A stretch of DNA of 52,806 nucleotides from CAVPDE01 sp964580575 (GTDB lineage Bacteria > Desulfobacterota > DSM-4660 > Desulfatiglandales > HGW-15). The translations under genes and the position numbers were made by a program. Location: the NCBI GenBank assembly GCA_964580575.1, contig CAZOLJ010000025.1, positions 1 through 52,806 of the forward strand, written 5' to 3'. Under the pieces are notes generated by a model. The model was not told the origin of the DNA, searched no databases, and worked only from the letters and a program-made list of their open reading frames with translations. This document shows, piece after piece, positions 18,049-26,548 of the stretch (its first letter is position 1; each line of letters starts with the position of its first letter).

Positions 18049-18651
18049 ATGAGAGAACCTTTTATTGATTTCATGAAGAAAGAACTGGGACCGGATACGG
18101 TGCTCATCGCGTGCGGTCTTCCGGCCTCCTATAAAACGGAAACCACGGAAGTGATCGCGAGACTCAAGGGATACGCCATTCTTCGCACCGACATGATCCG
18201 CCTCGAGGTGCTGAAGGGCGAGGATATTTTCGATGAGAAAGTCGCCTCCAACATGGACAAGAGAAAGCTCGTCTACGCTGAAATGTTCAGGCTGGGAGAG
18301 GAACTCTCGGCAAAAGGCGAAAGCATCCTTTTCGACGCCACCTTCGTGAGCCAGTCTTTGAGGCGGCGGGCTGCGGAGGTGGCAGCCAAGAACCGGAAGC
18401 GTTTCGTGATTCAGCAGACCCAGTGTCCCCAGGACGTCTCTCTCCGGCGAATCTCGAAAAGAAGCAAGGAGAACTACGAATCCAATGCCCTGACCGAACA
18501 GGCTTACCTCAATAACAAGAAGAAGTTCGAGACCGTGGACCTCGACGACCTGAAACGCCTCTTTCCGGCCATGAACATTCTCCACCTTCTGGTGGACACC
18601 GCGTCGGACCTTGAAACTGAGTGGGCTGTCATAGACAAGGTCACTCGCTAG
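18049..18651 (+). CDS. COG0645-like P-loop kinase-fold protein with altered Walker A
   Basis: A 200-residue protein resembling the P-loop kinase half that is fused to COG2187 proteins in other bacteria. The Walker A region reads ACGLPASYKTETTE near residue 24, so the usual GLPGSGKST has Ala and Tyr in place of two glycines while the Lys-Thr pair is kept. FDATFVSQSLRRRAAEVA is the Walker-B/lid region. ATGGAGAAG precedes the ATG. The altered loop may weaken or change nucleotide binding. The split into two genes, with a repeat hairpin between them, is unusual but both parts look intact. Confidence 0.8.
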   Translation: MREPFIDFMKKELGPDTVLIACGLPASYKTETTEVIARLKGYAILRTDMIRLEVLKGEDIFDEKVASNMDKRKLVYAEMFRLGEELSAKGESILFDATFVSQSLRRRAAEVAAKNRKRFVIQQTQCPQDVSLRRISKRSKENYESNALTEQAYLNNKKKFETVDLDDLKRLFPAMNILHLLVDTASDLETEWAVIDKVTR

Positions 18652-18686
18652 CCGTTCAACTTTTTGAAATAGATGGCTGAGCCCAC

Positions 18687-20417
18687 ATGAACGACAAAGA
18701 GAACATTGCACTCCTGCAGCAGAGGATCAAGGCCGCTCGCCGGCAGATCCCCTCTGATCTGGTCCTCAAGAAGGGCAGGGTGGTCAATGTTTTTTCCGGA
18801 GAAGTCCTGGAAAGGGATGTGGCGGTTCATCAGGGCGTGATCGTCGGCGTGGGAGAGGAGTACACAGGCGCACAGGAGGTGGATGTCCGAGGCCGGTACA
18901 TTGCGCCCGGGCTGATCGACGGTCACATGCACATCGAAAGCACCATGCTCATTCCCTCACAGCTTGCCGCTTCCCTTCTGGCGCATGGAGCAACTGCTAT
19001 CGTTTGCGACCCGCATGAGATCGCCAATGTGATGGGTGTCGAGGGAATTCGGTTCATGTTGCGTGAAAGCGAGGCGCTTCCGTTTGACGTCTTTTTCATG
19101 GCCCCTTCGTGTGTGCCCGCCACGTCCCTTGAGACCTCCGGAGCCTCTCTGGACCAAGAAGCCCTCGCTTCCTTGAGAGAGGATCCGAAGATCCTCGGGC
19201 TCGCTGAGATGATGAATTATCCCGGCGTGCTCGCCGGGGATGAGAAAGTGCTCGAAAAGCTGCACCTCTTCAAGGGCAGGGTGATCGACGGCCATGCCCC
19301 TTCCCTTGGCGGCTACGATCTCCAGGCCTACTGCTCGGCAGGCATTCAGTCGGACCACGAGACAAGCGACTTGCGGGAAGCCGAGGAGAAACTGCGCGCG
19401 GGCATGATGATCATGATCCGCGAAGGGACCTCTGCCAAGAATCTGGAAGCGCTGGCTCCTCTCGTGACCCGGAAGAACAGCAGGCGGTTCTGTTTGGTGA
19501 CCGACGATCTTCACCCTGAGGACCTGCTCGAAAAGGGCCACCTCGATCAGGTGCTCAGAAAGGCGGTTCAATTGGGTCTGGATCCTTTGACAGCGCTTCA
19601 GATGGTCACCCTCAATCCGGCGGAGTATTTCCGCCTCAGCGGCCGGGGCGCTGTGGCACCGGGCTATCGGGCCGACCTGGCGGTCATGGAAAACCTGGAG
19701 GGTTTTTCTGCAGAGAGAGTGTACAAGGACGGCCGCCTGGTGTCGTTACACGGGAAAGTCAGTGCTTTCCCGAGAAAGGGTGAAGAGGATCTGCCATCGT
19801 GGCCGATCAGGATCCCTCCTCTCAGTGCGGAGACTTTCGGAATCCGCAAGCAGGGCTCCAGGGCGCGGATCATTGAAGTGATCCCAGGCCAGATTCTAAC
19901 CAAGGAACGTGTAGAGGAAGTGCTCTCTGTGGACGGATGGGTGATTTCGGACACCCGCAGAGACGTCCTCAAGCTGATGGTACTGGAACGCCACAAAGGA
20001 ACCGGCAGGATAGGCCGAGGGCTTGTTCGCGGTTTCGGGCTGCGAAAAGGGGCTCTCGCCTCCTCTGTGGCGCACGATTCGCACAACCTCATTGTGGTGG
20101 GCGTGGAGAAGAGAGACCTGCTCACGGCTGTCGAAGAGGTGCGGCGCATGGGAGGTGGGCTGGTTGCTGCGGAGGGAGATAGGGTTCTTGCAAAGGCAGC
20201 GCTTGAAATCGGAGGTCTCATGTCCAAGGAGCCCCTTGAGTCTCTGGGCAGGCAGGTCAAGACGGTTTCCCGTGCGGCAGAATCTCTGGGATGCCTTCTG
20301 CCTGAGCCGTTCATGGCTCTTTCTTTTCTCAGCCTGCCCGTGATCCCTGAGTTGAAGCTCACGGACAAAGGACTGGTGGACGTTCGGATATTTGCACACG
20401 TGCCGCTATTTGTGTAG
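18687..20417 (+). CDS. ade: Adenine deaminase
   Basis: A 576-residue amidohydrolase that converts adenine to hypoxanthine and ammonia. PGLIDGHMHIESTM has the metal-binding HxH, ATAIVCDPHEIANVMG is the hallmark of Ade, GHAPSLGG and SDHE contain further ligands, and VTDDLHPEDLL carries the Asp. The C-terminal domain includes VAHDSHNLIVVGV and EFMAL-like closing features typical of long Ade proteins. No strong ribosome site is seen before the ATG. It lies next to NAD kinase and near the PNP/deaminase pair, in keeping with purine salvage in this part of the chromosome. Confidence 0.95.
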   Translation: MNDKENIALLQQRIKAARRQIPSDLVLKKGRVVNVFSGEVLERDVAVHQGVIVGVGEEYTGAQEVDVRGRYIAPGLIDGHMHIESTMLIPSQLAASLLAHGATAIVCDPHEIANVMGVEGIRFMLRESEALPFDVFFMAPSCVPATSLETSGASLDQEALASLREDPKILGLAEMMNYPGVLAGDEKVLEKLHLFKGRVIDGHAPSLGGYDLQAYCSAGIQSDHETSDLREAEEKLRAGMMIMIREGTSAKNLEALAPLVTRKNSRRFCLVTDDLHPEDLLEKGHLDQVLRKAVQLGLDPLTALQMVTLNPAEYFRLSGRGAVAPGYRADLAVMENLEGFSAERVYKDGRLVSLHGKVSAFPRKGEEDLPSWPIRIPPLSAETFGIRKQGSRARIIEVIPGQILTKERVEEVLSVDGWVISDTRRDVLKLMVLERHKGTGRIGRGLVRGFGLRKGALASSVAHDSHNLIVVGVEKRDLLTAVEEVRRMGGGLVAAEGDRVLAKAALEIGGLMSKEPLESLGRQVKTVSRAAESLGCLLPEPFMALSFLSLPVIPELKLTDKGLVDVRIFAHVPLFV

Positions 20418-20428
20418 GAGGATTGGCT

Positions 20429-21334
20429 ATGAAACAGAGGTCGGTTGGGATCATTTACAAGCATCACTATGAGCCGGCCAAAGAACAGGCGGCCAAGCTT
20501 GATCAGTGGCTCCGAGAAAAAGGGATCACGGTCTTCTCAGAGGAAATGGGCGCGAGAGCGGCCATGAATGCCTGCTTTGAAGAGCCTTCCTATGTGCCCA
20601 GGGAAGTGCAATTCGTGATCGTCCTCGGAGGGGATGGAACCTTGCTCGGTGCTGCGCGCAGGGTAGGGCGCTACGGAGTGCCGATTCTGGGGGTCAATCT
20701 GGGCGGCCTGGGTTTTCTTACGGAAATCCCCCTGAAAAACCTCTATCCCGCAGTGGAGCTCATGCTCGAAGGTCGCTTGGAGGTGGAAACCAGGCTCATG
20801 CTGGAGGCGGTGGTGGTGAGGGAAGGCACGGAAACGTGCCGTTTCCAGGTGCTCAATGATGTGGTCATCAACAAAGGGGCGCTTGCCCGGATCATTGACC
20901 TGGATGTGTTCATCAATGACCAGTTTCTCACAACCTTCAGGGCAGACGGACTCATCGTCTCCACACCGACCGGATCTACAGCCTACAATCTTTCCGCCGG
21001 GGGGCCCATCCTCTACCCGACCATGTCGAGTTTCATTCTCACTCCCATCTGTCCTTTTACCTTGACCAACCGGCCTATCCTCTTGCCCGACTCTCATGTT
21101 CTCTCGATTACTCTCAGCAGGAGAGGGGAGGAGAGGGTGAGTCTGACCTTTGACGGCCAGGTGGGATTTGACCTTTTTCAAGGGGACAAGGTGCTTATCC
21201 AGAAGGCCAAAGAGAAGCTGAAACTCATCAAGTCTACGGATCAGAGCTATTTTGAAATCTTACGAGAGAAACTCATGTGGGGAGGCGTCCCTTTCAGGAA
21301 CCGTGATAGTCAGGAGCCCTTGCAAAGAGCCTAG
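20429..21334 (+). CDS. nadK: NAD kinase
   Basis: A 301-residue kinase that phosphorylates NAD to NADP. The GGDGTLLGAARR signature is present near residue 69, followed by the NLGGLGFLTE stretch and the NDVVINKGALARI segment. ADGLIVSTPTGSTAYNLSAGGPI is the conserved substrate region, seen as two adjoining stretches. The ATG at 20429 follows AGGAGG by 6 bases; a TTG at 20423 would sit on the ribosome site and is rejected. The gene begins 11 bases after ade, so the two are probably cotranscribed. The small DUF4911-like gene follows. Confidence 0.95.
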   Translation: MKQRSVGIIYKHHYEPAKEQAAKLDQWLREKGITVFSEEMGARAAMNACFEEPSYVPREVQFVIVLGGDGTLLGAARRVGRYGVPILGVNLGGLGFLTEIPLKNLYPAVELMLEGRLEVETRLMLEAVVVREGTETCRFQVLNDVVINKGALARIIDLDVFINDQFLTTFRADGLIVSTPTGSTAYNLSAGGPILYPTMSSFILTPICPFTLTNRPILLPDSHVLSITLSRRGEERVSLTFDGQVGFDLFQGDKVLIQKAKEKLKLIKSTDQSYFEILREKLMWGGVPFRNRDSQEPLQRA

Positions 21335-21364
21335 AAGGGCGAAAGTGCGGCAGGAGTCCGAGGT

Positions 21365-21622
21365 TTGGAAACGACGAAACGGATGTTCAGGGTGAACCGG
21401 GAGGACATCCACTATCTCCGTACCACGATCGAGGCCTATGACGGGATGGCCGTGGTGAGGACGGTGGAGCCCGAAGACCCTGGCTCCCAGCGATGCCGGG
21501 TGGATCCCGGGGAGGCAACCATCGAGCTTTTGATCGCTCCCGGGTGCGAGGACTTGATTTCGGCCCTGATCGCCGCCTTGAGAGAACAGGAAGGACTTCC
21601 CCTGGAGCCCGTCACCGCATAG
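21365..21622 (+). CDS. DUF4911-like small protein
   Basis: An 85-residue protein with an opening of beta-strand character (MFRVNREDIHYLRTTIEAYD) and a C-terminal helix (LISALIAALREQEG). The pattern of YLRTTIEAYDGMAVVRT and the later APGCEDLISAL fits the small DUF4911 family of Desulfobacterota, whose function is unknown. The start is a TTG with AGGAG 8 bases upstream; no ATG gives a better fit. It sits between nadK and miaB at short distances, so it is likely part of that transcript. Recognition of the family is from general form only. Confidence 0.7.
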   Translation: METTKRMFRVNREDIHYLRTTIEAYDGMAVVRTVEPEDPGSQRCRVDPGEATIELLIAPGCEDLISALIAALREQEGLPLEPVTA

Positions 21623-21644
21623 AGCAGAGAGAGAAGAGCAGAGA

Positions 21645-22961
21645 GTGCCCAAACACTATTATATAGAAACCATGGGCTGCCAGATGAATGAGTATGATTC
21701 TGATCACCTGAGCCGTATCCTGGAGGATTCAGGTTACCTGCGCGTGGGCGATCCGGAGAAAGCGGATTTCGTGCTTCTCAACACCTGTTCCGTGCGGGCA
21801 AAGGCAGAGCAGAAAGCCCTGAGCCGATTGGGTCGGCTCGCAACCCTGAAGAAGAAAAACCCAGGAGTTCTTCTGGCTGTGGCCGGATGCGTGGCACAGC
21901 AGAGGGGTGTGGACCTCCTCGATCGTTTTGCGGGTCTGGATCTGGTTCTAGGGCCGAGGGAGATGGGAAATTTCAGGGTAATCCTCGAAAAAGTGAAAGA
22001 AGGCGGCACACGAGTTGCCGCCATTGATACCCGTGGGATGCCCGTGTCTTTTCTTGGGGGCTTTGACTATTTCCAACACCGCGTCAAAGCCTACATCACC
22101 ATCATGGAAGGATGCAACAACTTCTGTTCTTACTGCATTGTTCCCTACGTGCGGGGCAGAGAAACCAGCCGCCTCCCGCAGGAACTCCTAGACGAAGCCA
22201 GGAGCCTTGCTCTCCAAGGCGTTAAAGAGATCACGCTCCTAGGCCAGAACGTGAATTCCTACGTTCATGAAAAGATGCGATTTCCCGGACTCCTGCAGGC
22301 CATGAATGAGATCAAAGAGCTTCACCGAATACGGTTCACCACATCGCATCCCAAAGACCTCTCACCGGAGCTGATTCAGTGCTTTGCCCATTTGGAGAAA
22401 CTCTGCTCTCACATCCATCTTCCTTTCCAAGCTGGATCGAACAGGGTGCTGAAGACCATGAAGCGAGGCTATACTCGCGAAAAATACATGGATCTCATTG
22501 GAGAGCTCAGAAACGCTAGACCCGGCATCGCCGTGACCAGTGACGTGATGGTAGGGTTCCCCGGAGAGACGAACGAAGACTTCGAAATGACCCTCGACCT
22601 CATCCGGAGGGTTGAATTCGACAATCTCTTCTCTTTCAAGTACTCTGACAGAGAAGGAACTCCGGCGGCAAAGATGGAGGACAAAATCCCGGAGCCGCAA
22701 AAGCTTGCCAGACTTGATCGTTTGCAGGAGCTTCAGAGGAAGATAACACTCAAGAAAAACAGGGAGTTGATCGGGAAGGATCTTGAAGTCCTCGTTGAGG
22801 GGACAAGCAAGAAAGGACAGAGTCTCACCGGCAGAACTGCCAACAATAAAGTCGTTAATTTTAACAACGATAAAAGATATATAAATCAACTAATTAATGT
22901 AACAATTAAGCGTGCTTCGTTTAATTCTCTCTGGGGGGAATTGACTTCCCTCACATGTTGA
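21645..22961 (+). CDS. miaB: tRNA-2-methylthio-N6-dimethylallyladenosine synthase
   Basis: A 438-residue radical-SAM methylthiotransferase acting on A37 of tRNAs that read UNN codons. The N-terminal domain has three Fe-S cysteines (GCQMNEYD, NTCSVRAKA, GCVAQQ). The radical-SAM motif is CNNFCSYCIVPYVRGRE near residue 160, and a TRAM-like domain ends the protein. The start is a GTG with only a weak ribosome site. The last 120 bases are clearly more AT-rich than the rest, while the frame stays open and the TRAM region remains recognisable. The REC-GGDEF gene begins 38 bases downstream. Confidence 0.96.
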   Translation: MPKHYYIETMGCQMNEYDSDHLSRILEDSGYLRVGDPEKADFVLLNTCSVRAKAEQKALSRLGRLATLKKKNPGVLLAVAGCVAQQRGVDLLDRFAGLDLVLGPREMGNFRVILEKVKEGGTRVAAIDTRGMPVSFLGGFDYFQHRVKAYITIMEGCNNFCSYCIVPYVRGRETSRLPQELLDEARSLALQGVKEITLLGQNVNSYVHEKMRFPGLLQAMNEIKELHRIRFTTSHPKDLSPELIQCFAHLEKLCSHIHLPFQAGSNRVLKTMKRGYTREKYMDLIGELRNARPGIAVTSDVMVGFPGETNEDFEMTLDLIRRVEFDNLFSFKYSDREGTPAAKMEDKIPEPQKLARLDRLQELQRKITLKKNRELIGKDLEVLVEGTSKKGQSLTGRTANNKVVNFNNDKRYINQLINVTIKRASFNSLWGELTSLTC

Positions 22962-22999
22962 GATAGAAAAAGTTTGCCACAATAGAAACCGGGCAACAA

Positions 23000-23890
23000 T
23001 TGGACATTGATAAAGCAAAAGAATTGATACTGGTCGTTGACGATGACCAGCGGGTGTGCGAAGCGCTCAAGGAATTTCTCGGAGCCTTGCAGTTTCCCAC
23101 GGCAAGCGCCCTTGGCGGTGCTGATGCATTGAAGATGCTCAAGGACAGACCGTACACCTTTCTTTTGGCGGACATGAAAATGCCTCAAATGAACGGCATG
23201 GAACTTATCCGCCGATCGAGAGAGAGTTTCCCGACCGTCAGCGTTATCGCCATGACCGGCTACGCGGATGAGTTCAAGTACGTAGACATCATCAATGCCG
23301 GCGCCCATGATTTCGTAAAGAAACCCGTTGATATCGCAGAGCTCGAAGCCAAGATCATCCGCTGCATTAGCGAGCGCGATCTCAAAAAAGAACTGAGCAG
23401 ACTTTCCGTCACGGACTCCCTGACAGGATTGTTCAACCAAAGGCAGTTTTATATGCGCCTCAGGGAGGAGATTGTGCGATCCACGCGGCAGAAGCACCCG
23501 CTTGCCCTTATTCTCCTCGACGTAGACAATTTCAAAGAATACAACGACAAGCACGGCCACATTGCAGGCGACCAGGCCTTGAGGGACGTGGGAAAGGCGA
23601 TTCTACGAAGTATCCGGGAAGGCGTTGACTCGGGCTACCGATATGGAGGCGATGAGTTTGCCATTATTCTTATCGATTCGGACATTCTAATCGCCGAGGA
23701 GATCGGAAAGCGTGTTCGGTTCGCTATAAGAGATAGCGGTGAGCTTGGAGCGAGCCTGGGGTATGCCGTTTACCGTGAAGATATGGATCTCACGGACTTC
23801 GTAAGACTTGCTGACACCAACCTCTACAAGTCGAAGACGGAAGCGAAGAACGGCCGCAAGAATTGGGTGGGGCGTTTACGTTTATTCTGA
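23000..23890 (+). CDS. Response regulator with GGDEF domain (diguanylate cyclase)
   Basis: A 296-residue two-domain protein. The receiver domain (residues 8-125) has the DDD acidic pocket at 14-16, the phosphoacceptor Asp58 in LLADMKMP, the MTGY Thr and the KKPVD Lys. The GGDEF domain (about 135-290) keeps the active site YRYGGDEFAIIL, so it should make cyclic di-GMP. The RxxD inhibitory site expected nine residues before GGDEF is not intact (EGVD), so feedback inhibition may be missing. The start is a TTG, the best available in a region without ATG, and is uncertain. No sensor kinase is adjacent. Confidence 0.88.
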   Translation: MDIDKAKELILVVDDDQRVCEALKEFLGALQFPTASALGGADALKMLKDRPYTFLLADMKMPQMNGMELIRRSRESFPTVSVIAMTGYADEFKYVDIINAGAHDFVKKPVDIAELEAKIIRCISERDLKKELSRLSVTDSLTGLFNQRQFYMRLREEIVRSTRQKHPLALILLDVDNFKEYNDKHGHIAGDQALRDVGKAILRSIREGVDSGYRYGGDEFAIILIDSDILIAEEIGKRVRFAIRDSGELGASLGYAVYREDMDLTDFVRLADTNLYKSKTEAKNGRKNWVGRLRLF

Positions 23891-23997
23891 TAAGGTATAT
23901 TATGTAAACTTTAACTGCAACCTGTTTCCGTCATCGGCCAAATACTCCCCATCCTCTCCTCCGCGCGCCCATCCACCCAAAAAAACCAACTATTTTG

Positions 23998-24026
23998 TTG
24001 ACATGGTGATTGCACCAGTGTAGATA
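23998..24026 (+). promoter_or_regulatory. Predicted sigma70-type promoter for the 29-residue protein
   Basis: A perfect TTGACA (23998-24003) is followed after 17 bases by TAGATA (24021-24026). The ATG of the small basic protein lies 37 bases further on, with GGAGG in between. The -10 box is only a partial match. Confidence 0.55.
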
Positions 24027-24062
24027 CGTCTGACTTCTTAAAGGATCGGAGGACCTCTGCGA

Positions 24063-24152
24063 ATGGGCAGCGTAGTCAAGAAACGAAGAAAGAAAATCCG
24101 TAAACACAAGTATCGAAAGCAGAGGAAATTGATGCGGCATAAGAACAAGTAG
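24063..24152 (+). CDS. AURKAIP1/COX24-domain small basic protein
   Basis: A 29-residue protein, MGSVVKKRRKKIRKHKYRKQ at its start, with about half of its residues Lys or Arg. It follows GGAGG at 10 bases, has its own promoter candidate and ends just before a strong terminator, so it is a discrete gene. The pattern KKRRKKIRKHKYRK...RH-K matches the AURKAIP1/COX24 (DUF1713) domain. Family members are linked to ribosomes: the mycobacterial small-subunit protein bS22 and the mitochondrial mS38 belong to this type. An association with the ribosome is inferred from the family. Confidence 0.85.
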   Translation: MGSVVKKRRKKIRKHKYRKQRKLMRHKNK

Positions 24153-24173
24153 CGCCACAGCCCTCTTCTGAAC

Positions 24174-24210
24174 AAAAAGGCAGTCCGGGGTGGTTCGGAC
24201 TGCCTTTTTG
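24174..24210. terminator. Bidirectional rho-independent terminator
   Basis: GGCAGTCCG (24179-24187) pairs perfectly with CGGACTGCC (24196-24204) around an 8-base loop. A run of A precedes and a run of T follows, so it can stop transcription of the small basic protein gene on the plus strand and of the hydroxyacyl-CoA dehydrogenase gene on the minus strand. Confidence 0.9.
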
Positions 24211-24240
24211 TTTCTTCAGAAACGACTGGTGCGGCTCAGG

Positions 24241-25101
24241 TTACTTGCCCACCTCGTACCACCCTCCTCCCGTTTTCCTGCCTAACCGGTTGGCCCGTAT
24301 CATGGTCTTGAGCAGGTTTGGAGACGCCCACTTGAGCTCTTTGTTGAGCTCCTTGAAGAAATACTCGTTCACGAAATACGCAATGTCGATGCCCGTCAGA
24401 TCCATGAGCTCAAAAGGCCCCATGGGATAATTGAGCCCGTTTTTCACGGCCGTGTCTACGTCCGGAATGCTCGCAATCCCTTCTTCCACGATCTTGATGG
24501 CCTCGATCATGTGGGGGATCATGCAGCGGTTGACGATGAACCCTGGGGAGTCCTTCTTGACCTCCACCGTGATTTTCCCCATCTTCTTGGCGAGCGCCGT
24601 GGCTGTAGCGATGGTCTGGTCGCCAGTGCTAAAGCCTCGGATGATTTCAACCAGCTTCATGAGAGGCACGGGATTGAAAAAATGCATTCCGCAGACTTTG
24701 TCGGGCCGCTTGGTGGCTGACGCAATCTCTGTGATGGACATGGATGACGTGTTTGTGGAGAGGATGACTTCAGGCCGGCACAAGGCGTCGAGTTCTTTGA
24801 ACACGCTTTTCTTGAGGTCCAGGTTCTCGATGACCGCCTCCACGACAAAGTCGACATCCTTTAGGTCGGCTATCTTTGTAGTCCCCTTGATCCGGCCCAT
24901 GATCTTGGTTTTTTCGTCCGCCGCCAGCTTCCCTTTTTCGACGCTCTTGGCGAGGAACTTGTCGATGCTTTTGATACCGCGGTCAACAAAGGAGTCCTCG
25001 ATATCTCTCATGATCACGTCGCAGCCGATCTGAGCCGCGACCTGTGCAATGCCGTTCCCCATGGTTCCAGCGCCGATCACACCGATTTTCCGAATTTCCA
25101 T
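24241..25101 (-). CDS. hbd: 3-hydroxyacyl-CoA (3-hydroxybutyryl-CoA) dehydrogenase
   Basis: A 286-residue NAD(P)-dependent enzyme that interconverts 3-hydroxyacyl-CoA and 3-oxoacyl-CoA. IGVIGAGTMGNGIAQVAA is the Rossmann loop. SSNTSSMS-like sequence appears as STNTSSMSITEIA, MHFFNPVPLMKLVEII carries the catalytic His, and DSPGFIVNR and NYPMGPFELMDLTGID lie in the helical C-terminal domain. The length is that of the short clostridial Hbd type rather than the large FadB type. GGAGG precedes the ATG. It fits butyrate or fatty acid oxidation in a syntroph-like organism; no further beta-oxidation genes are present here. Confidence 0.93.
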   Translation of the reverse strand: MEIRKIGVIGAGTMGNGIAQVAAQIGCDVIMRDIEDSFVDRGIKSIDKFLAKSVEKGKLAADEKTKIMGRIKGTTKIADLKDVDFVVEAVIENLDLKKSVFKELDALCRPEVILSTNTSSMSITEIASATKRPDKVCGMHFFNPVPLMKLVEIIRGFSTGDQTIATATALAKKMGKITVEVKKDSPGFIVNRCMIPHMIEAIKIVEEGIASIPDVDTAVKNGLNYPMGPFELMDLTGIDIAYFVNEYFFKELNKELKWASPNLLKTMIRANRLGRKTGGGWYEVGK

Positions 25102-25128
25102 TTCTGATTCCTCCGTAGTCTGTAAAGT

Positions 25129-25353
25129 CTATGCCGATTCAACTCTTGTCACTTCAGGAACATTTTGCTTCAAGATTTTCTCTATACCCATTTTGAGGGT
25201 CATCTGAGACATTGGGCAACCCCCGCAAGCCCCGGTCAGCTTGACTTTCACGACACCCTGGTCATCGACGTCGATCAGTTGAACGTCGCCGCCGTCAGCC
25301 TGCAAAGAGGGCCTCACCTTGTTCAAAGCTTTTTCCACTTTCTCTTTAAGCAT
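25129..25353 (-). CDS. NifU-like C-terminal-domain Fe-S scaffold protein
   Basis: A 74-residue protein made of a single Nfu domain. RPSLQADGGDVQLIDVDDQG is the family opening, and TGACGGCPMSQMTLKMGIE holds the CxxC cluster site. Such proteins carry [4Fe-4S] clusters to apo-proteins, a likely demand here given the many Fe-S enzymes encoded nearby. The ATG follows GGGAGG at 10 bases. It begins 27 bases upstream of the dehydrogenase gene on the same strand, so the two are probably cotranscribed. Confidence 0.93.
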   Translation of the reverse strand: MLKEKVEKALNKVRPSLQADGGDVQLIDVDDQGVVKVKLTGACGGCPMSQMTLKMGIEKILKQNVPEVTRVESA

Positions 25354-25457
25354 CAGAGTTATACCTCCCTGTTCAAACTCTATATTCGTGGGTTTTCATA
25401 TCACACGCAGAAGCCCGAGTTCAAGGGAATGTTTAGGAAAAAAGAAAAATACCACTC

Positions 25458-26546
25458 TCAGCGCAGACCGAACGCCGAAACAGCCCTGCGGTCCAGATAC
25501 ACAGAAAGTCCCTCTGAATTCTCCGGTGACCACCCAAGAGCTTTCTGCCACACGTCACTGCTTTCCATGCACAGGTACAGACCGCTCCCCATGCCCCACT
25601 GTGCAAGCTTTTCTTTCATGAACGCGTACATCTCAATTCGAAGCGGTTTGATGTAACGCATTTTTCCGTCCAGCCCGGGGAGAAATTCTCCGTCAAGGAT
25701 CCGGGTTTGCGGAAAACGCCTCCGGATCACTCGCTTCAAGGAAGGCATGAAGCGAAGGCAGCCCAGGCTGACCCAGATCACTTTGGAAGGGTCGACAAAA
25801 CGGTCGAGGAGCTCCACCGTGCGAGAATAATCTTGTTTCCAGGAACGGTGTTCGATCAAGGGATCAAAGTGAAACCCCAGGGTGTACCCTTCCCTCTGGC
25901 AGGTTCTCGCCGCTTCCAGCCTTTTCCTGATCGAAGGCGCTCCGTGCTCTTCTGTGTCGGCGATGGAAGGGCTGTTCAGCGACCAGGACACCACGATGCG
26001 CTCGCGGTGCGGGGATGAAAGCAGACCTTGAATGGAGACGGTCTTTGTTTTGAATTCCAGGACCATGCTAGGATGCTTTGCGGCAAAAGAAGGCAGGATT
26101 TCTGTCCACTTCACGACAGGGTCAAGGGCAAGGCTGTCCGTGAATTCACCTGTTCCGACCCTGAAGACCTTTCTCCCGAACATTCGCACGGTTTCCCCTA
26201 TGGCTTCAAGTTGCTGCTCCACGTTCACGAATACGCGAAGCTCGGGCTGGTCAAAGTAAGCCTGGAGGATACAGTAGCTGCAATCGAGCGGACAGTTCGT
26301 GCCGATGTTGAGGATCTGGTACCCGCAGCAGAGATAGTCGCGGGTTCCAGGGCAGGATTTCAAAAGCTGACCCGGGAAAGAGAGAAGCCGAAGGGTTTCT
26401 TTACCCGGATCCGACTCGTCATAGGCGCGCATTGGAAATTCCTCCTCCCCCACCACCGAGCAGGACACACCGAGGTGTAACAACGCGCGCTGCGCAAAAG
26501 GATGTTTTTCTGCACCCTTTTCAAGTACCGCGGTTCGAATTCTCAT
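25458..26546 (-). CDS. Spore-photoproduct-lyase-like radical SAM protein
   Basis: A 362-residue radical-SAM protein with the motif CPLDCSYC (Cx3Cx2C) near residue 90, of the SPL family rather than the standard three-residue spacing only of other classes. CCGYQILNIGTNCPLDC and FHFDPLIEH are typical of this family. True spore photoproduct lyases repair thymine dimers in spores; this organism type does not sporulate, so members here have another, unassigned role. The start ATG lies two bases after the stop of the ParB-like gene; a GTG 18 bases upstream, inside that gene, is a possible alternative start. The two genes look translationally coupled. Confidence 0.85.
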   Translation of the reverse strand: MRIRTAVLEKGAEKHPFAQRALLHLGVSCSVVGEEEFPMRAYDESDPGKETLRLLSFPGQLLKSCPGTRDYLCCGYQILNIGTNCPLDCSYCILQAYFDQPELRVFVNVEQQLEAIGETVRMFGRKVFRVGTGEFTDSLALDPVVKWTEILPSFAAKHPSMVLEFKTKTVSIQGLLSSPHRERIVVSWSLNSPSIADTEEHGAPSIRKRLEAARTCQREGYTLGFHFDPLIEHRSWKQDYSRTVELLDRFVDPSKVIWVSLGCLRFMPSLKRVIRRRFPQTRILDGEFLPGLDGKMRYIKPLRIEMYAFMKEKLAQWGMGSGLYLCMESSDVWQKALGWSPENSEGLSVYLDRRAVSAFGLR

Positions 26547-26548
26547 GT

